Below, in pieces: positions 22,473 through 31,275 of a stretch of 64,000 nucleotides of DNA. The first letter of the stretch is position 1; every line of letters starts with the position of its first letter. This stretch comes from Thermoplasmata archaeon (GTDB taxonomy: Archaea > Thermoplasmatota > Thermoplasmata > RBG-16-68-12): NCBI GenBank assembly GCA_036395115.1, contig DASWDU010000018.1:1-64000 (forward strand). Reading direction: 5' to 3'. The notes under the pieces were generated by a model, which saw only the letters and a list, made by a program, of their open reading frames with translations, did no database searches and was not told the DNA's origin. Both the position numbers and the translations under genes were made by a program.

Positions 22473-23812
22473 GCCAAGGCAGCTCAAAGGGTCCTGTCCG
22501 CCGGCCTCCGACGAACGAAGTCCCGTGGAGCGGAGTCATAGTTTTCAGCGTAATCGCAGGCATCATCCTCCTCGGGGTCGTGTCCGCGGCGATCGCGGGC
22601 GCGACGCCCAAAGGGATCCTGACGAACCTCGGCTTCTACGTGAGCATCTCGATCGTCTTCGCGGTCCTCGCGCTCGGTTTCAACCTCCAGTGGGGCTACA
22701 CCGGGTTGTTCAACGCCGGAATCGCAGGTTTCTATCTCATCGGGGCCTACGTCGCGGCGATCGCGATCACGCCGCCGACGCCGCCGATCATCGTGGGGGG
22801 TGTCGTCGTCTTTCCAGGCCACCTCGGCGGCTTCTCGCTGCCCCTGGTCGTCGGGGTCCTCCTCGCGATGCTTGCCTCCGGGGCGACCGCGGCGCTCGTC
22901 GCAGTCCCGGCGCTGCGTCTTCGCGCCGACTATCTCGCGATTGCGACGCTCGCCTTTGCGGTGATCCTCCAGATCGCCACGACGAACTTGCAGTCGATTA
23001 CGGGCGGGAGCATCGGAATCTCGGGGATTCCGCCGCCGATCTACTACCAGGGCCCGGACGCGCAGTTCCTGAACGCGATGACCCTCGTCGGAGTCGGGGC
23101 GCTCGTCCTGGTCGCGTTGATCCTGATCCTCCAGTTCATGGTCGAATCCCCGTGGGGCCGGGTCTTGCGGGCGATTCGGGAGGACGAGGAGGCGACGATG
23201 GCCCTCGGCAAGAACACGTTCAACTACAAACTCCAGGCGTTCGCGATCGGCGGGGCATTGATGGGCCTGGCAGGGGCCCTCTACGCCATCACGCTCGGCT
23301 ACCTCTCACCCTCGTCGAGCTTCGCCCCGTCGGTGACGTTCTCCGTTTGGGTGATGGTGATCGTCGGAGGATCCGGCAACCACCGGGGGGCAATCGTCGG
23401 GGCGTTCCTCATATACGGAATGGAATGGATCTCCGTCCAAGTGCGGGACCAAGCCGTCGTCGGTCTTGCGGCAAACTATGGGTTCATGCGGGACGTGTTC
23501 CTGGGCCTCGGCCTCGCGGCGTTGGTGGCCCTCGGACTTCTCTTCGTGCTCGGACGACTCAGGCCTGCATTGACCTGGGCTCACCCCATCGCACTGTACC
23601 GGAGGAGTGCGGTGACTCGAGGCCTAATCCTCGCCGCCCTGGCGGTCTACGGAGTCGGTTGGGCATTCATCCTCGTCGAACAATTCGCTCCTTTGGCGGT
23701 CGGCGACACCATCTTCTACACCCGGCTCATGTTGATTGGGGTGTTGTTGATCTTACTTGTCGTCTATCGCCCTGAGGGGATCCTCCGTGAGCGCAAGCGG
23801 GTCCTGAGGTGA
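22469..23812 (+). CDS. livM: Branched-chain amino-acid-type ABC transporter permease LivM
   Basis: The 447-residue membrane protein overlaps the livH stop (GTGA), so translation is coupled. The LivM motifs NLQWGYTGLFNAGIAGFYLIGAY, LRADYLAIATLAFAVI, WGRVLRAIREDEEATMALGKN and GGSGNHRGAIVGAFLI are intact. After the usual domain, the last about 75 residues add two more hydrophobic segments before YRPEGILRERKR, making the protein longer than bacterial LivM. It pairs with LivH in the membrane and with LivG and LivF as ATPases. Confidence 0.9.
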   Translation: MSQGSSKGPVRRPPTNEVPWSGVIVFSVIAGIILLGVVSAAIAGATPKGILTNLGFYVSISIVFAVLALGFNLQWGYTGLFNAGIAGFYLIGAYVAAIAITPPTPPIIVGGVVVFPGHLGGFSLPLVVGVLLAMLASGATAALVAVPALRLRADYLAIATLAFAVILQIATTNLQSITGGSIGISGIPPPIYYQGPDAQFLNAMTLVGVGALVLVALILILQFMVESPWGRVLRAIREDEEATMALGKNTFNYKLQAFAIGGALMGLAGALYAITLGYLSPSSSFAPSVTFSVWVMVIVGGSGNHRGAIVGAFLIYGMEWISVQVRDQAVVGLAANYGFMRDVFLGLGLAALVALGLLFVLGRLRPALTWAHPIALYRRSAVTRGLILAALAVYGVGWAFILVEQFAPLAVGDTIFYTRLMLIGVLLILLVVYRPEGILRERKRVLR

Positions 23813-23821
23813 GGCATCGGG

Positions 23822-24586
23822 ATGGCCGAGGACCCGCTCCTGACGGTCGACCAGGTCGAGAAGGCTTTCGGCGGAATCCACGCGGTCGACGGCTGCAGCC
23901 TCTCCGTACTCCCGAAGACCATCACGGGCTTGATCGGCCCGAACGGGGCGGGGAAGTCGACCCTGTTCAACATCATCGCCGGGCTCTATCGCCCCGACGG
24001 CGGCCAAATCCACTTCAACCGCAGGCGAATCGACGGCCTACCGCCGTATGACATCGTCGACCTCGGACTGACCAAGACCTGGCAGATTCCCCACGAGTTG
24101 CGCAACCTGACCGTGCTTGAAAATGTCGTCCTCGCTGCGAAACACAATTCGGGCGAACACCTGCTGAACCTCTTCGTCCATCCGCGCGAGGTCAAGCAGG
24201 ACGAAAAGCGGTGGCGCGCCCGCGCACGAGAGGTCCTCAAGCTGACGCAACTCGACGGCCTCGCGAACGAGCACGCCCGGGCGCTGTCGGGCGGACAGAA
24301 AAAGCTGCTGGAGCTGTCCCGCGCCCTCATGTCCGATCCCACGTTGGTCTTGCTCGACGAGCCGGTCGCAGGCGTGAATCCCGCCTTGGCAGAGAGCCTG
24401 ATGGATCTCATCGAAGGGCTAAGAAAGGGCGGTCGGACATTTTTCTTGATTGAACACGACATGAACGTCGTCATGAACCGTTGCGACTGGGTCATCGTCA
24501 TGCACCAGGGTCGACGGATCGCGGAAGGCCCACCGGAATCGGTGAGAGCCAACGCGGCCGTCATCGACTCGTACCTCGGAGGGTAA
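23822..24586 (+). CDS. livG: Branched-chain amino-acid-type ABC transporter ATPase LivG
   Basis: The protein has 254 residues, with Walker A GPNGAGKS, the Q-loop before NLTVLENV, signature LSGGQKK and Walker B LVLLDEPVAGVNP, followed by LIEHDMNVVMNRCD (H-loop) and the LivG-specific end IAEGPPESVRANAAVIDSYLG. It powers import together with LivF. The gene starts nine bases after livM and ends four bases before livF. Confidence 0.95.
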   Translation: MAEDPLLTVDQVEKAFGGIHAVDGCSLSVLPKTITGLIGPNGAGKSTLFNIIAGLYRPDGGQIHFNRRRIDGLPPYDIVDLGLTKTWQIPHELRNLTVLENVVLAAKHNSGEHLLNLFVHPREVKQDEKRWRARAREVLKLTQLDGLANEHARALSGGQKKLLELSRALMSDPTLVLLDEPVAGVNPALAESLMDLIEGLRKGGRTFFLIEHDMNVVMNRCDWVIVMHQGRRIAEGPPESVRANAAVIDSYLGG

Positions 24587-24590
24587 GCCC

Positions 24591-25367
24591 ATGCTCCTCC
24601 AGGTCGACGCTCTCCACGCGGGGTATGGGGAAATGGAAATCCTTCACGGAGTCTCGATGACCCTCGACGAGGGAGAGCTGGTCACGATCATCGGCCCCAA
24701 CGGGGCCGGGAAGTCGACTCTCGTCAAGGCGATGTTCGGCTTGATACGGCCGATGGGCGGTCGGGTGGAATTTCGGGGGAAGGACATCACTGGCTCGGCC
24801 CCTAGGGACCTCGTCATGATGGGGCTGGGCTATGTCCCGCAGACGAACAACACGTTCCCGACCCTCACCGTCCTCGAGAATCTCGAGATGGGAGCGATCA
24901 CTCGACGAATCTCACCGATCCCGACGCCCTGGAACCGTCCCTCGACCGCGCGGACTCGCTCTCGCATGATGAAAGATGCCGAGATTCGAAAACGGGCGAC
25001 GGATGCCATCGCGATGTTTCCGAATCTCCAACCGAAGTTGCGTGAACTCGCCGGCACCTTGAGTGGGGGCGAACAGCAGATGGTCGCTTTGGCGAAGTCG
25101 ATGATGCTCGACCCCGATGTGCTGCTGATCGACGAGCCCTCCGCGGGGCTCGCCCCCAAGCTGGTCGACGCCGTGTTTTCGAAGATCGTCGAGATCAACG
25201 ACCGGGGAACGGGAATCGTCATCGTCGAGCAGAATGCGAAGAAAGCCCTCGCGATCGCGGACCGAGGGTACGTGCTCGAGACAGGCCGGAACCGCTTCAC
25301 CGGCACCGGCGAATCGCTGCTTCACAACGCGGACGTGGGAAAGCTGTACCTCGGCGGGGCAGCCTGA
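24591..25367 (+). CDS. livF: Branched-chain amino-acid-type ABC transporter ATPase LivF
   Basis: The protein has 258 residues, with Walker A GPNGAGKS, signature LSGGEQQ, Walker B DVLLIDEPSAGLAP and VIVEQNAKKALAIADRGYVLETGR, a LivF-specific block. An insertion of about 25 residues after NLEMGAITRR (PIPTPWNRPSTARTRSRMM) lengthens the region between the Q-loop and the signature. It completes the operon. The solute-binding gene livK lies downstream, convergent, 25 bases away. Confidence 0.93.
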   Translation: MLLQVDALHAGYGEMEILHGVSMTLDEGELVTIIGPNGAGKSTLVKAMFGLIRPMGGRVEFRGKDITGSAPRDLVMMGLGYVPQTNNTFPTLTVLENLEMGAITRRISPIPTPWNRPSTARTRSRMMKDAEIRKRATDAIAMFPNLQPKLRELAGTLSGGEQQMVALAKSMMLDPDVLLIDEPSAGLAPKLVDAVFSKIVEINDRGTGIVIVEQNAKKALAIADRGYVLETGRNRFTGTGESLLHNADVGKLYLGGAA

Positions 25368-25392
25368 GACCGGCGCGAAAGGGGAAAAAGGT

Positions 25393-26841
25393 TCAGAGCC
25401 GCCGGGAGAACCCGACGGTCTGAGCCGAAAGGTATCGCACGCCAAACACCGATCCGAACGTCGTCAGGAGCCACCCGAAGGGCGAACTCCCGAGCATGGC
25501 CGTCGTCGGGATGCTCGAGTCGGGGATGAATGCGACTCGGACGATCTGGAACGTCGAGTCGACCCCCCAGACCTCGTAGCTCCCTCGGACGTCCCCGTTG
25601 GCGTCGAAATCCTCGGAACCTGCCGCTCCTTCCCAGTTCACGTCGCCCCCGCTCGCACCCAGAGCCGCCAACGCGGCCGACCACTGGCCGGGCTTGACGA
25701 CCGTACCCGGCGCCTCCGATACGGCGCGCAGCTGGTCGCGAATCGCGGTTCCGTTCACGGAGCCGGCCTTTTGGGCCGCCAGCGCGATCAGGTATACGGC
25801 GTCGTAGGTGTAGTCCGCGTAGAGGACCGGAGCCTGGCCGCTGTTGTTCGCCTTGTATTGCGCCACGAACGAGTCGTAAATGGCGCCGAACGGCGATACC
25901 GGCGCGGTGCCCAGGATCTTCGTGACGTCCACGTTCACCGAGGGATCATGCAGCTGGTCGATGAACGCCTGGCTCTTCAACCCCTCCGAGAAGATCCACG
26001 GCCGGTTCCACCCCGGATTGCTCGAGAGGCCCGCCTGCCAGTTCGACATGACCGTGATTCCCTCTCCGGGGAATCCGACGAAATAGACCGCCTGCGGATT
26101 CGTCGAGAACAGCTGCGTGAGAGCCACGTCGAAGTTCGGAGCCGCGGGGTCGATAATCACCGTCGTGTTCACGACGCCGGTGAGAGCCGTGAACTTTGCC
26201 TTGACCACTCCGGCGAGTCCTCGACCGTACGAATCGTCGCGCGCGATGAGGTTGACATATCGGTACGACAGGTTTTGATAGAGGTAGTCGGCCGCGACGA
26301 CCCCCTGAAGCGCGTCGGACGGGGCGGTGCGGAAGAAGTAGCCGCCGGTCAGCGAGAGGTTCGACAGTGCGGGCGATGTGGCCGACGGGGAAACCATTGG
26401 AACGAACGCCTTCTTGGCCGTCGAATTGACTGTGGGGATCGATCCACCCGAGAACTGAGCGCCGACAATGGCGTTGACATGGTTGACGTTGATCAGCTTC
26501 GTAGCCGCGGCGACGGTCGCGGTCGCGTCCGTCTGGTCGTCTTCGACGAACATGATGATCGGCTGCCCCAGAACTCCGCCTGCTAGGTTAATCTGGTCGA
26601 CCGCTAGCTTCGCCCCCTTCGTGTCGCCGGGTCCGTATTGGCTGAGCGCACCGGTTTGGGACAACAGCACACCGATGCGAAGCTGCGGCTTCGGCGCGGC
26701 GCTTGGCGAAAACAAGCCCGCGAATGCGGCGGCCACCACGACGACTATGATCACAATCAGAACCGCTATCACGGCCCACAACGCCTTACTCCTCGAGGCG
26801 GGTCTTGCGGCCGCTCCCGATGGTGCCTGCTCCTCCTCCAT
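25393..26841 (-). CDS. livK: ABC transporter solute-binding protein LivK-like
   Basis: The 482-residue protein is membrane-anchored: a basic cytoplasmic start, one transmembrane helix (about 20-45), and then a type 1 periplasmic-binding fold beginning LRIGVLLSQTGALSQYG, with VNAIVGAQFSGGSIP, the hinge region and YTYDAVYLIALA. Several N-x-T/S sequons fit an outside location. It has no lipobox Cys. Its position beside livF suggests that it delivers substrate to LivHMGF. A TATA-like CCTTAAAG on the minus strand (26872-26879) lies 34 bases before the ATG, so it has its own promoter. Confidence 0.88.
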   Translation of the reverse strand: MEEEQAPSGAAARPASRSKALWAVIAVLIVIIVVVVAAAFAGLFSPSAAPKPQLRIGVLLSQTGALSQYGPGDTKGAKLAVDQINLAGGVLGQPIIMFVEDDQTDATATVAAATKLINVNHVNAIVGAQFSGGSIPTVNSTAKKAFVPMVSPSATSPALSNLSLTGGYFFRTAPSDALQGVVAADYLYQNLSYRYVNLIARDDSYGRGLAGVVKAKFTALTGVVNTTVIIDPAAPNFDVALTQLFSTNPQAVYFVGFPGEGITVMSNWQAGLSSNPGWNRPWIFSEGLKSQAFIDQLHDPSVNVDVTKILGTAPVSPFGAIYDSFVAQYKANNSGQAPVLYADYTYDAVYLIALAAQKAGSVNGTAIRDQLRAVSEAPGTVVKPGQWSAALAALGASGGDVNWEGAAGSEDFDANGDVRGSYEVWGVDSTFQIVRVAFIPDSSIPTTAMLGSSPFGWLLTTFGSVFGVRYLSAQTVGFSRRL

Positions 26842-26969
26842 AATGACCCCGCGGGCGAATGCTGCGACATGTCTTTAAGGATTACGAAAGCCCTTTGTCG
26901 TTGGTCAAGTCTCGAACGAAGGCCGGAAATCTCGGCGGCTACATGCCCGCATATTCGGCCGTCGGACCC

Positions 26970-26978
26970 TTTAAATAT
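26970..26978 (+). promoter_or_regulatory. TATA box of the zinc-ribbon membrane protein gene
   Basis: TTTAAATAT is centred 38 bases before the GTG pair at 27012/27015. The expected start of transcription near 27000 excludes the longer frame that opens at 26859. Confidence 0.6.
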
Positions 26979-27011
26979 CCTCATCCGCATGCGCGGCCGG
27001 AGGGCGGGTCC

Positions 27012-27404
27012 GTGGTGTTCGCGACGATTCCGGGCGCGTTCCAGGCTGAGATTTTCAGCGGCGCCGTGTTGGCCCTTTGCGCCGTAATCTTCGTCATATT
27101 CATCCTCGTTGCGATCTGGGTCTACCGGGACGCGGAGAGTCGGGGGATGAGCGGCGTCTTGTGGCTCATCGTCGTCTTGCTGTTCAGTTGGATCGGCCTG
27201 ATCATCTACCTCGTCGTCCGAAAGGACAAGCTCCAGCCGATGATGGCGCCGCCATACGGCCAGCAGCCGTGGCAGCCGCCGCCGTCGGGCGGCGCGCCAC
27301 CACCGGCCGGCCCCGCTCCGCCCGCCCAGATGACGTGCCGGAACTGCGGTTCGCCGCTCGCCCCCGGCGCGACGTTCTGCGGGAAGTGCGGCGCGAAGGT
27401 CTGA
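27012..27404 (+). CDS. Membrane protein with PLD-nuclease N-terminal-type domain and zinc ribbon
   Basis: The 130 residues comprise a first hydrophobic helix, VAIWVYRDAESRGMSGVLWLIVVLL, a second helix ending IYLVVRKDK (this two-helix unit is the PLDc_N domain), a Pro/Gly-rich linker and a C-terminal zinc ribbon CRNCGSPLAPGATFCGKCG. It has no nuclease domain. Its place in the cell is the membrane, with the ribbon in the cytoplasm. A paralogue follows 94 bases downstream. Function unknown. Confidence 0.75.
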   Translation: MVFATIPGAFQAEIFSGAVLALCAVIFVIFILVAIWVYRDAESRGMSGVLWLIVVLLFSWIGLIIYLVVRKDKLQPMMAPPYGQQPWQPPPSGGAPPPAGPAPPAQMTCRNCGSPLAPGATFCGKCGAKV

Positions 27405-27497
27405 GTCGGCCGTTCGGGCGCCGGCATCGTGGCATCCGGACCGGGCGCCGTCCCGAAAGGGATTTCACGGCCCGCGCCGTTCTCGGCCCTGGGTCGT

Positions 27498-27950
27498 ATG
27501 GAGGGCGCCGGGCTGATTTCCTTCGGGCCCACCGCGCTGCAGGTCCTGCCGGTCGGGGCACTGTGCGCGATCGCGATCGCCTTCGCCGTGATGTGGCTCC
27601 TCATCGGCGTACTCGTCTACGAGGACGCGGAGAGCCGAGGGATGACCGGCATCGGCTGGTTCCTGGTCGTCCTCATCCTCGGGCTCATCGGGCTCATCAT
27701 CTACTTCGTCGTACGGAAGGATCGGCTCCCTGGATATGGGCCGCCCGCATCGAATCCGTGGGCGCACGCGCCCTCGTATGACTACCGGCCACTTGCGCCG
27801 CCAGCTCCCGCCGCCCCCGCGGCAAAGCCGCCCGCGACCGCGTCGCAGCCGACGGGTCCGAGTTCCGTCGGCCGTTCCTGCCCGTCGTGCGAGGCGAATA
27901 TCCCGTTCGACGCGATCTTCTGTCCGAATTGCGGAGATCGGGTCACGTAG
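27498..27950 (+). CDS. Paralogue of the zinc-ribbon membrane protein
   Basis: The plan is the same as in the gene before it: membrane helix, VLVYEDAESRGMTGIGWFLVV, second helix to IYFVVRKDR, Pro/Ala-rich linker, zinc ribbon CPSCEANIPFDAIFCPNCG. The helical unit is well conserved between the two, while the linker and ribbon differ, which fits an old tandem duplication. The ATG at 27498 is used. A GTG at 27429 is in frame but would add a Pro-rich tail without similarity. Confidence 0.7.
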   Translation: MEGAGLISFGPTALQVLPVGALCAIAIAFAVMWLLIGVLVYEDAESRGMTGIGWFLVVLILGLIGLIIYFVVRKDRLPGYGPPASNPWAHAPSYDYRPLAPPAPAAPAAKPPATASQPTGPSSVGRSCPSCEANIPFDAIFCPNCGDRVT

Positions 27951-27965
27951 GGCGCGCGGTTCGAT

Positions 27966-27973
27966 GCTTTTAT
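27966..27973 (+). promoter_or_regulatory. TATA box of the HMG-CoA reductase gene
   Basis: GCTTTTAT lies about 38 bases before the ATG at 28008. With a start site near 27996 the leader would be about 12 bases. An earlier in-frame ATG at 27972 overlaps the TATA box and is excluded. Confidence 0.55.
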
Positions 27974-28007
27974 GGCCGGGGAGCCTTCTCCGGCGCGCGG
28001 TGCGCGC

Positions 28008-29294
28008 ATGAAGAGCTCCGACGTGTCCGGCTTCTACAAGAAGAGCCCGGAGGACCGCTGGCAGACGATCCGCGGTTTCGGCGAGCTCACGGACGCGGAG
28101 ATCGACACGATCCGCAACACGGGCGCCCTGAAGTTCGAGCAAGTCGACCGGATGATCGAGAACGTCGTCGGCACGATGCCGGTCCCGCTCGGAATCGCGG
28201 TGAACTTCCGGATCAACGCGCGGGACTACCTCGTGCCGATGGCGATCGAAGAGCCCAGCGTCGTCGCAGCCGCGTCGAATGCGGCGAAGATGGCCCGGGA
28301 CCGCGGCGGGTTCGCGACGAGCTCGACGGGGCCCATCATGATCGGCCAGATCCAACTCGTCGGCGTGCCGGATCCGCACGGCGCGCGCATGACGATCCTG
28401 GCGCATCGCGACGAGATCCTCTCGCTGGCCAACGAGAAGGACCCGATGCTCGTGAAGGTCGGCGGCGGCGCGAGGGACGTCGAGGTGCGCGTCCTCGAGA
28501 CGAACCGCGGGCCGATGGTCGTCACGCACCTCCTCGTCGACTGTCGGGACGCGATGGGGGCGAACGCGGTGAACACGATGGCGGAAGCCGTCGCGCCGCA
28601 GCTCGAAAAATGGACCGGCGGCCAGGTGTACCTTCGAATCATCTCGAACCTCGCCGTGCGCCGTCTCGTCCGAGCGCGGGCCGTCTTCTCGAAAGACGCG
28701 ATCCGATCGGAGGACGTCTCTGGAAAGGACGTGGTCGAGGGCATCCTCGAGGCGTACGCCTTCGCCGAGGCGGACCCCTTCCGGTGTGCGACGCACAACA
28801 AGGGAATCATGAACGGCATCGACGCGGTTGTCGTGGCCACCGGGAACGATTGGCGGGCGATCGAGGCGGGCGCCCATGCGTACGCATCGTGGAAATCCGG
28901 CGGGTATCGCTCTCTCACGGCGTGGGAGAAGGATGCCAACGGCGACCTCGTCGGGACGATCGAACTCCCCATGGCCGTTGGGCTCGTCGGGGGAGCGACG
29001 GCGGTCCATCCGACCGCCAAGGCTAACGTCCGCCTGCTCGGGGTCAAGACCGCACAGGAATTGGGCGAGATCATCGCATCGGTCGGACTCGCCCAGAACT
29101 TCGCGGCACTTCGGGCGCTCGCCACGGAAGGGATCCAACGAGGACACATGTCGCTTCATGCGCGCAACATTGCCGCCACGGTTGGCGCGACAGGCGATGA
29201 AGTCGACCAGGTCGCTCAGCTCCTCGTGAAGGAGCGGAAGGTGAGGATGGACCGGGCGAAGGAAATTCTCGAGGATCTCCGGAAGTCCCACTAA
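28008..29294 (+). CDS. hmgA: Hydroxymethylglutaryl-CoA reductase, class II
   Basis: This enzyme reduces HMG-CoA to mevalonate, the committed step of isoprenoid lipid synthesis. The 428 residues equal the length of the Pseudomonas mevalonii class II enzyme, and motifs correspond: ENVVGTMPVPLGIA, EEPSVVAAAS (catalytic Glu), DAMGANAVNT (nucleotide binding), THNKG (Lys265), ATGND (Asp281) and RGHMSLHARN (His380). Class II enzymes are known from Thermoplasma and Archaeoglobus, while most archaea have class I. The next pathway step found in the window is the dehydratase at 40.7-42.7 kb. Confidence 0.96.
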   Translation: MKSSDVSGFYKKSPEDRWQTIRGFGELTDAEIDTIRNTGALKFEQVDRMIENVVGTMPVPLGIAVNFRINARDYLVPMAIEEPSVVAAASNAAKMARDRGGFATSSTGPIMIGQIQLVGVPDPHGARMTILAHRDEILSLANEKDPMLVKVGGGARDVEVRVLETNRGPMVVTHLLVDCRDAMGANAVNTMAEAVAPQLEKWTGGQVYLRIISNLAVRRLVRARAVFSKDAIRSEDVSGKDVVEGILEAYAFAEADPFRCATHNKGIMNGIDAVVVATGNDWRAIEAGAHAYASWKSGGYRSLTAWEKDANGDLVGTIELPMAVGLVGGATAVHPTAKANVRLLGVKTAQELGEIIASVGLAQNFAALRALATEGIQRGHMSLHARNIAATVGATGDEVDQVAQLLVKERKVRMDRAKEILEDLRKSH

Positions 29295-29591
29295 TATATG
29301 CGGCCACGAATTATTCCGTTACGCAAATTTCATGTCCTGGCTATATATAGATATGTAGACACGATACCTACTCCCCATTCGATATGTCATAGCGAAAGGG
29401 GCGTTTTCCGTGTTACTTCCTGTCACGGCGCCATCGATTCCTGGCGAGTTGGATATGCGTCTCCGAATAAAAATGGCTTCCCACGACGGCGGTCAAACGT
29501 ATCGAGAGACGGCGTGGAGGTCAGCATGAATCGTCAGACTTTCGTCCGACCGGCAGACTTTTTTACCCGCACGTGCCTTCGCCGCCGCGGG
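29295..29591. other. AT-richer non-coding stretch at recombinase island edge
   Basis: No convincing gene is seen in about 300 bases. The sequence is clearly richer in A and T than the flanks (TAATATATG after the reductase stop, CTATATATAGATATG near 29340, and a T-run in GACTTTTTTAC near 29557). The T-run could end transcription. The change of composition marks the border of the inserted recombinase region. Confidence 0.5.
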
Positions 29592-29628
29592 ATGGGCACA
29601 CACGGTCCGCGTCGCGATCTACACTAGG

Positions 29629-30423
29629 GTGTCGACGGAAGACCAGGCGAAGGAAGGCTTTTCTCTCGATGCGCAGCGGGAGCGCCTCCAGGCGTACTGC
29701 CTCGCTCGGGACTGGTCCGTCGCGGCGGCCTACGTGGACGATGGACACTCCGGTCGAAACACGAAGCGCCCCGCCTACCAGCGGATGATGGCCGAGCGCG
29801 ATCGCTGGGATGCGATCCTCGTCATCAAGATGGACCGGATCCACCGCAACGCTCAGAATTTCATGGAGATGATGGACGACCTCCGCGCGTGGGGGAAGGA
29901 CTTCGTCTCGGCGACGGAGTCGCTCGACACGTCGACGGCCATGGGTCGGTTCGTGATGGACATCATCCAGCGGATCGCCCAGCTCGAGTCCGAACAGATC
30001 GGCGAGCGGGTGTACATGGGCATGTCCCAGAAGGCGAAGACGGGTCCGGGAATCCTGGGCTTCCACGCCCCCCTCGGCTACGTCCTCTCGGAGGGTCAGC
30101 TCCTCCCCGACGAACGAGGCGCGTCCCTCGTCCGCGATATCTTCGATCGCTGCATCGAGGGACGCACGCTCGAGGAGATCGCGTCCGACCTCAACGCGGG
30201 CGGTCACCGGACGAGGCGGGGCACCGAGTGGACGGCGGTCAAGGTCCACCGAATCGTCCACAACCCGGTGTACGCGGGCTTCCTACGGTGGGACGGCATC
30301 TTCCGTCGGGCGGAGCACCCCGCGATCGTCCCCGTCGAGACGTTCAACGAAGCGCAGGAACGCCTCCGGAACCGCGCCCTCCTCGCGAACGCAAACGGCC
30401 CCCCGATCCTCCTGGAGACGTGA
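29629..30423 (+). CDS. Serine recombinase, catalytic subunit, 5' end disturbed
   Basis: The frame holds the resolvase domain (RVSTEDQAKEGFSLDAQ, LVIKMDRIHRNAQNF, AQLESEQIGERV) and a recombinase domain (IFDRCIEGRTLEEIASDLN, HNPVYAGFLRWDG, VETFNEAQERL). The zinc ribbon is missing. Sequence similarity continues upstream of GTG 29629 (RVAIYT in frame), but no start codon exists there. ATG at 29592 is in another frame, and removal of one G in CACGGTCC would join it to give MGTHVRVAIYTRVST. So the gene is frameshifted, or the assembly has one extra base. The accessory gene follows after three bases. Confidence 0.75.
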   Translation: MSTEDQAKEGFSLDAQRERLQAYCLARDWSVAAAYVDDGHSGRNTKRPAYQRMMAERDRWDAILVIKMDRIHRNAQNFMEMMDDLRAWGKDFVSATESLDTSTAMGRFVMDIIQRIAQLESEQIGERVYMGMSQKAKTGPGILGFHAPLGYVLSEGQLLPDERGASLVRDIFDRCIEGRTLEEIASDLNAGGHRTRRGTEWTAVKVHRIVHNPVYAGFLRWDGIFRRAEHPAIVPVETFNEAQERLRNRALLANANGPPILLET

Positions 30424-30426
30424 GTC

Positions 30427-31155
30427 GTGGACGGCCGATGCGCGCGGTGCTGGACCCCGAAGAATCTCGTGAACCACGAGGTCGACGCCAATCCGCGGGC
30501 GGATCCGACGGTCCGACGGGAGAAGGTCGTCCTGTGCAAGCACTGCGGGGACGGGGCCCCGCTGGACGCGCTCCTATTCTGGGAGGTCTACATGCGCTTC
30601 GGCTCGACCCGCGAACTCCTGCAGCACTACGGGGCCGACTCGGAAGAGCTCGCTCTGCAGAAGCTGTGCAACGAACGCGGGCTGAACGAGCGCGAGGTCC
30701 TTCGCCGCGCACGCGGACAGCAGAGCGCCGAGGCGCTCAACAACGCCGTCAGGAAAGCGAACGCCTTCCTGACATACGCGAGCCCGTACGGCTACGACTA
30801 CGTGAACGGCGCCCTGCAGGTCCGCCAGGATGAGGCCCGCGTCGTCTCGCTCATCTTCCGCCGGTACCTCGAGGGGAAAGGGATCGCGAAGATCTGCCAG
30901 GAGCTGAACCGCGACGGATACCGCACGAAGACAGGACGCGCCTGGGCAAGCCAGACGATCGCGAACATCCTCAGCAATCCGGTGTACTGCGGCCTCGCTC
31001 GGCTGAACGGCGGCATCAAGCGCGGAAGGCACGAGGCCCTGATCGAGGTCGACACGTTCAACCGGGTCCAAAACGAAATGCAACGTCGGATCCGCCGGCC
31101 GGACCAGAGGAAGCCTCAGCCACCGCAGCTGCGGCTCGAGGATTACTCCGGTTGA
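30427..31155 (+). CDS. Recombinase-domain protein without catalytic domain, zinc-binding N terminus
   Basis: The 242 residues start with a Cys/His module (CARCWTPKNLVNH ... LCKHCG), followed by a helical region, then a recombinase DNA-binding domain: SPYGYDYVNGALQVRQDEA, LIFRRYLEGKGIAKICQELN, NPVYCGLARLNGG, VDTFNRVQNEM. No resolvase Ser domain is present and there is no frame for one upstream other than the separate gene before it. It looks like the C-terminal arm of a large serine integrase made as a separate protein, or a second DNA-binding subunit. It starts with GTG three bases after the catalytic gene. Confidence 0.7.
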   Translation: MDGRCARCWTPKNLVNHEVDANPRADPTVRREKVVLCKHCGDGAPLDALLFWEVYMRFGSTRELLQHYGADSEELALQKLCNERGLNEREVLRRARGQQSAEALNNAVRKANAFLTYASPYGYDYVNGALQVRQDEARVVSLIFRRYLEGKGIAKICQELNRDGYRTKTGRAWASQTIANILSNPVYCGLARLNGGIKRGRHEALIEVDTFNRVQNEMQRRIRRPDQRKPQPPQLRLEDYSG

Positions 31156-31275
31156 GCCATGGCCCCCAGGCGAAGGGCCCGTGAGTCCCGTATGTTCGAC
31201 CCCCTGAGGTGCGGTCCCGTTGCGCCTCGGTCTACCCAATGTGTATGGGGACCGCGGCCAGTCCGTATTGACAAT

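Noticed and set aside
31156-31275. A tRNA-like GTTCGACCCC in the gap after the split recombinase as an att site in a tRNA
   Set aside because: No acceptor or anticodon stem could be drawn around it. Only tRNA-His at 48.6 kb folds fully.
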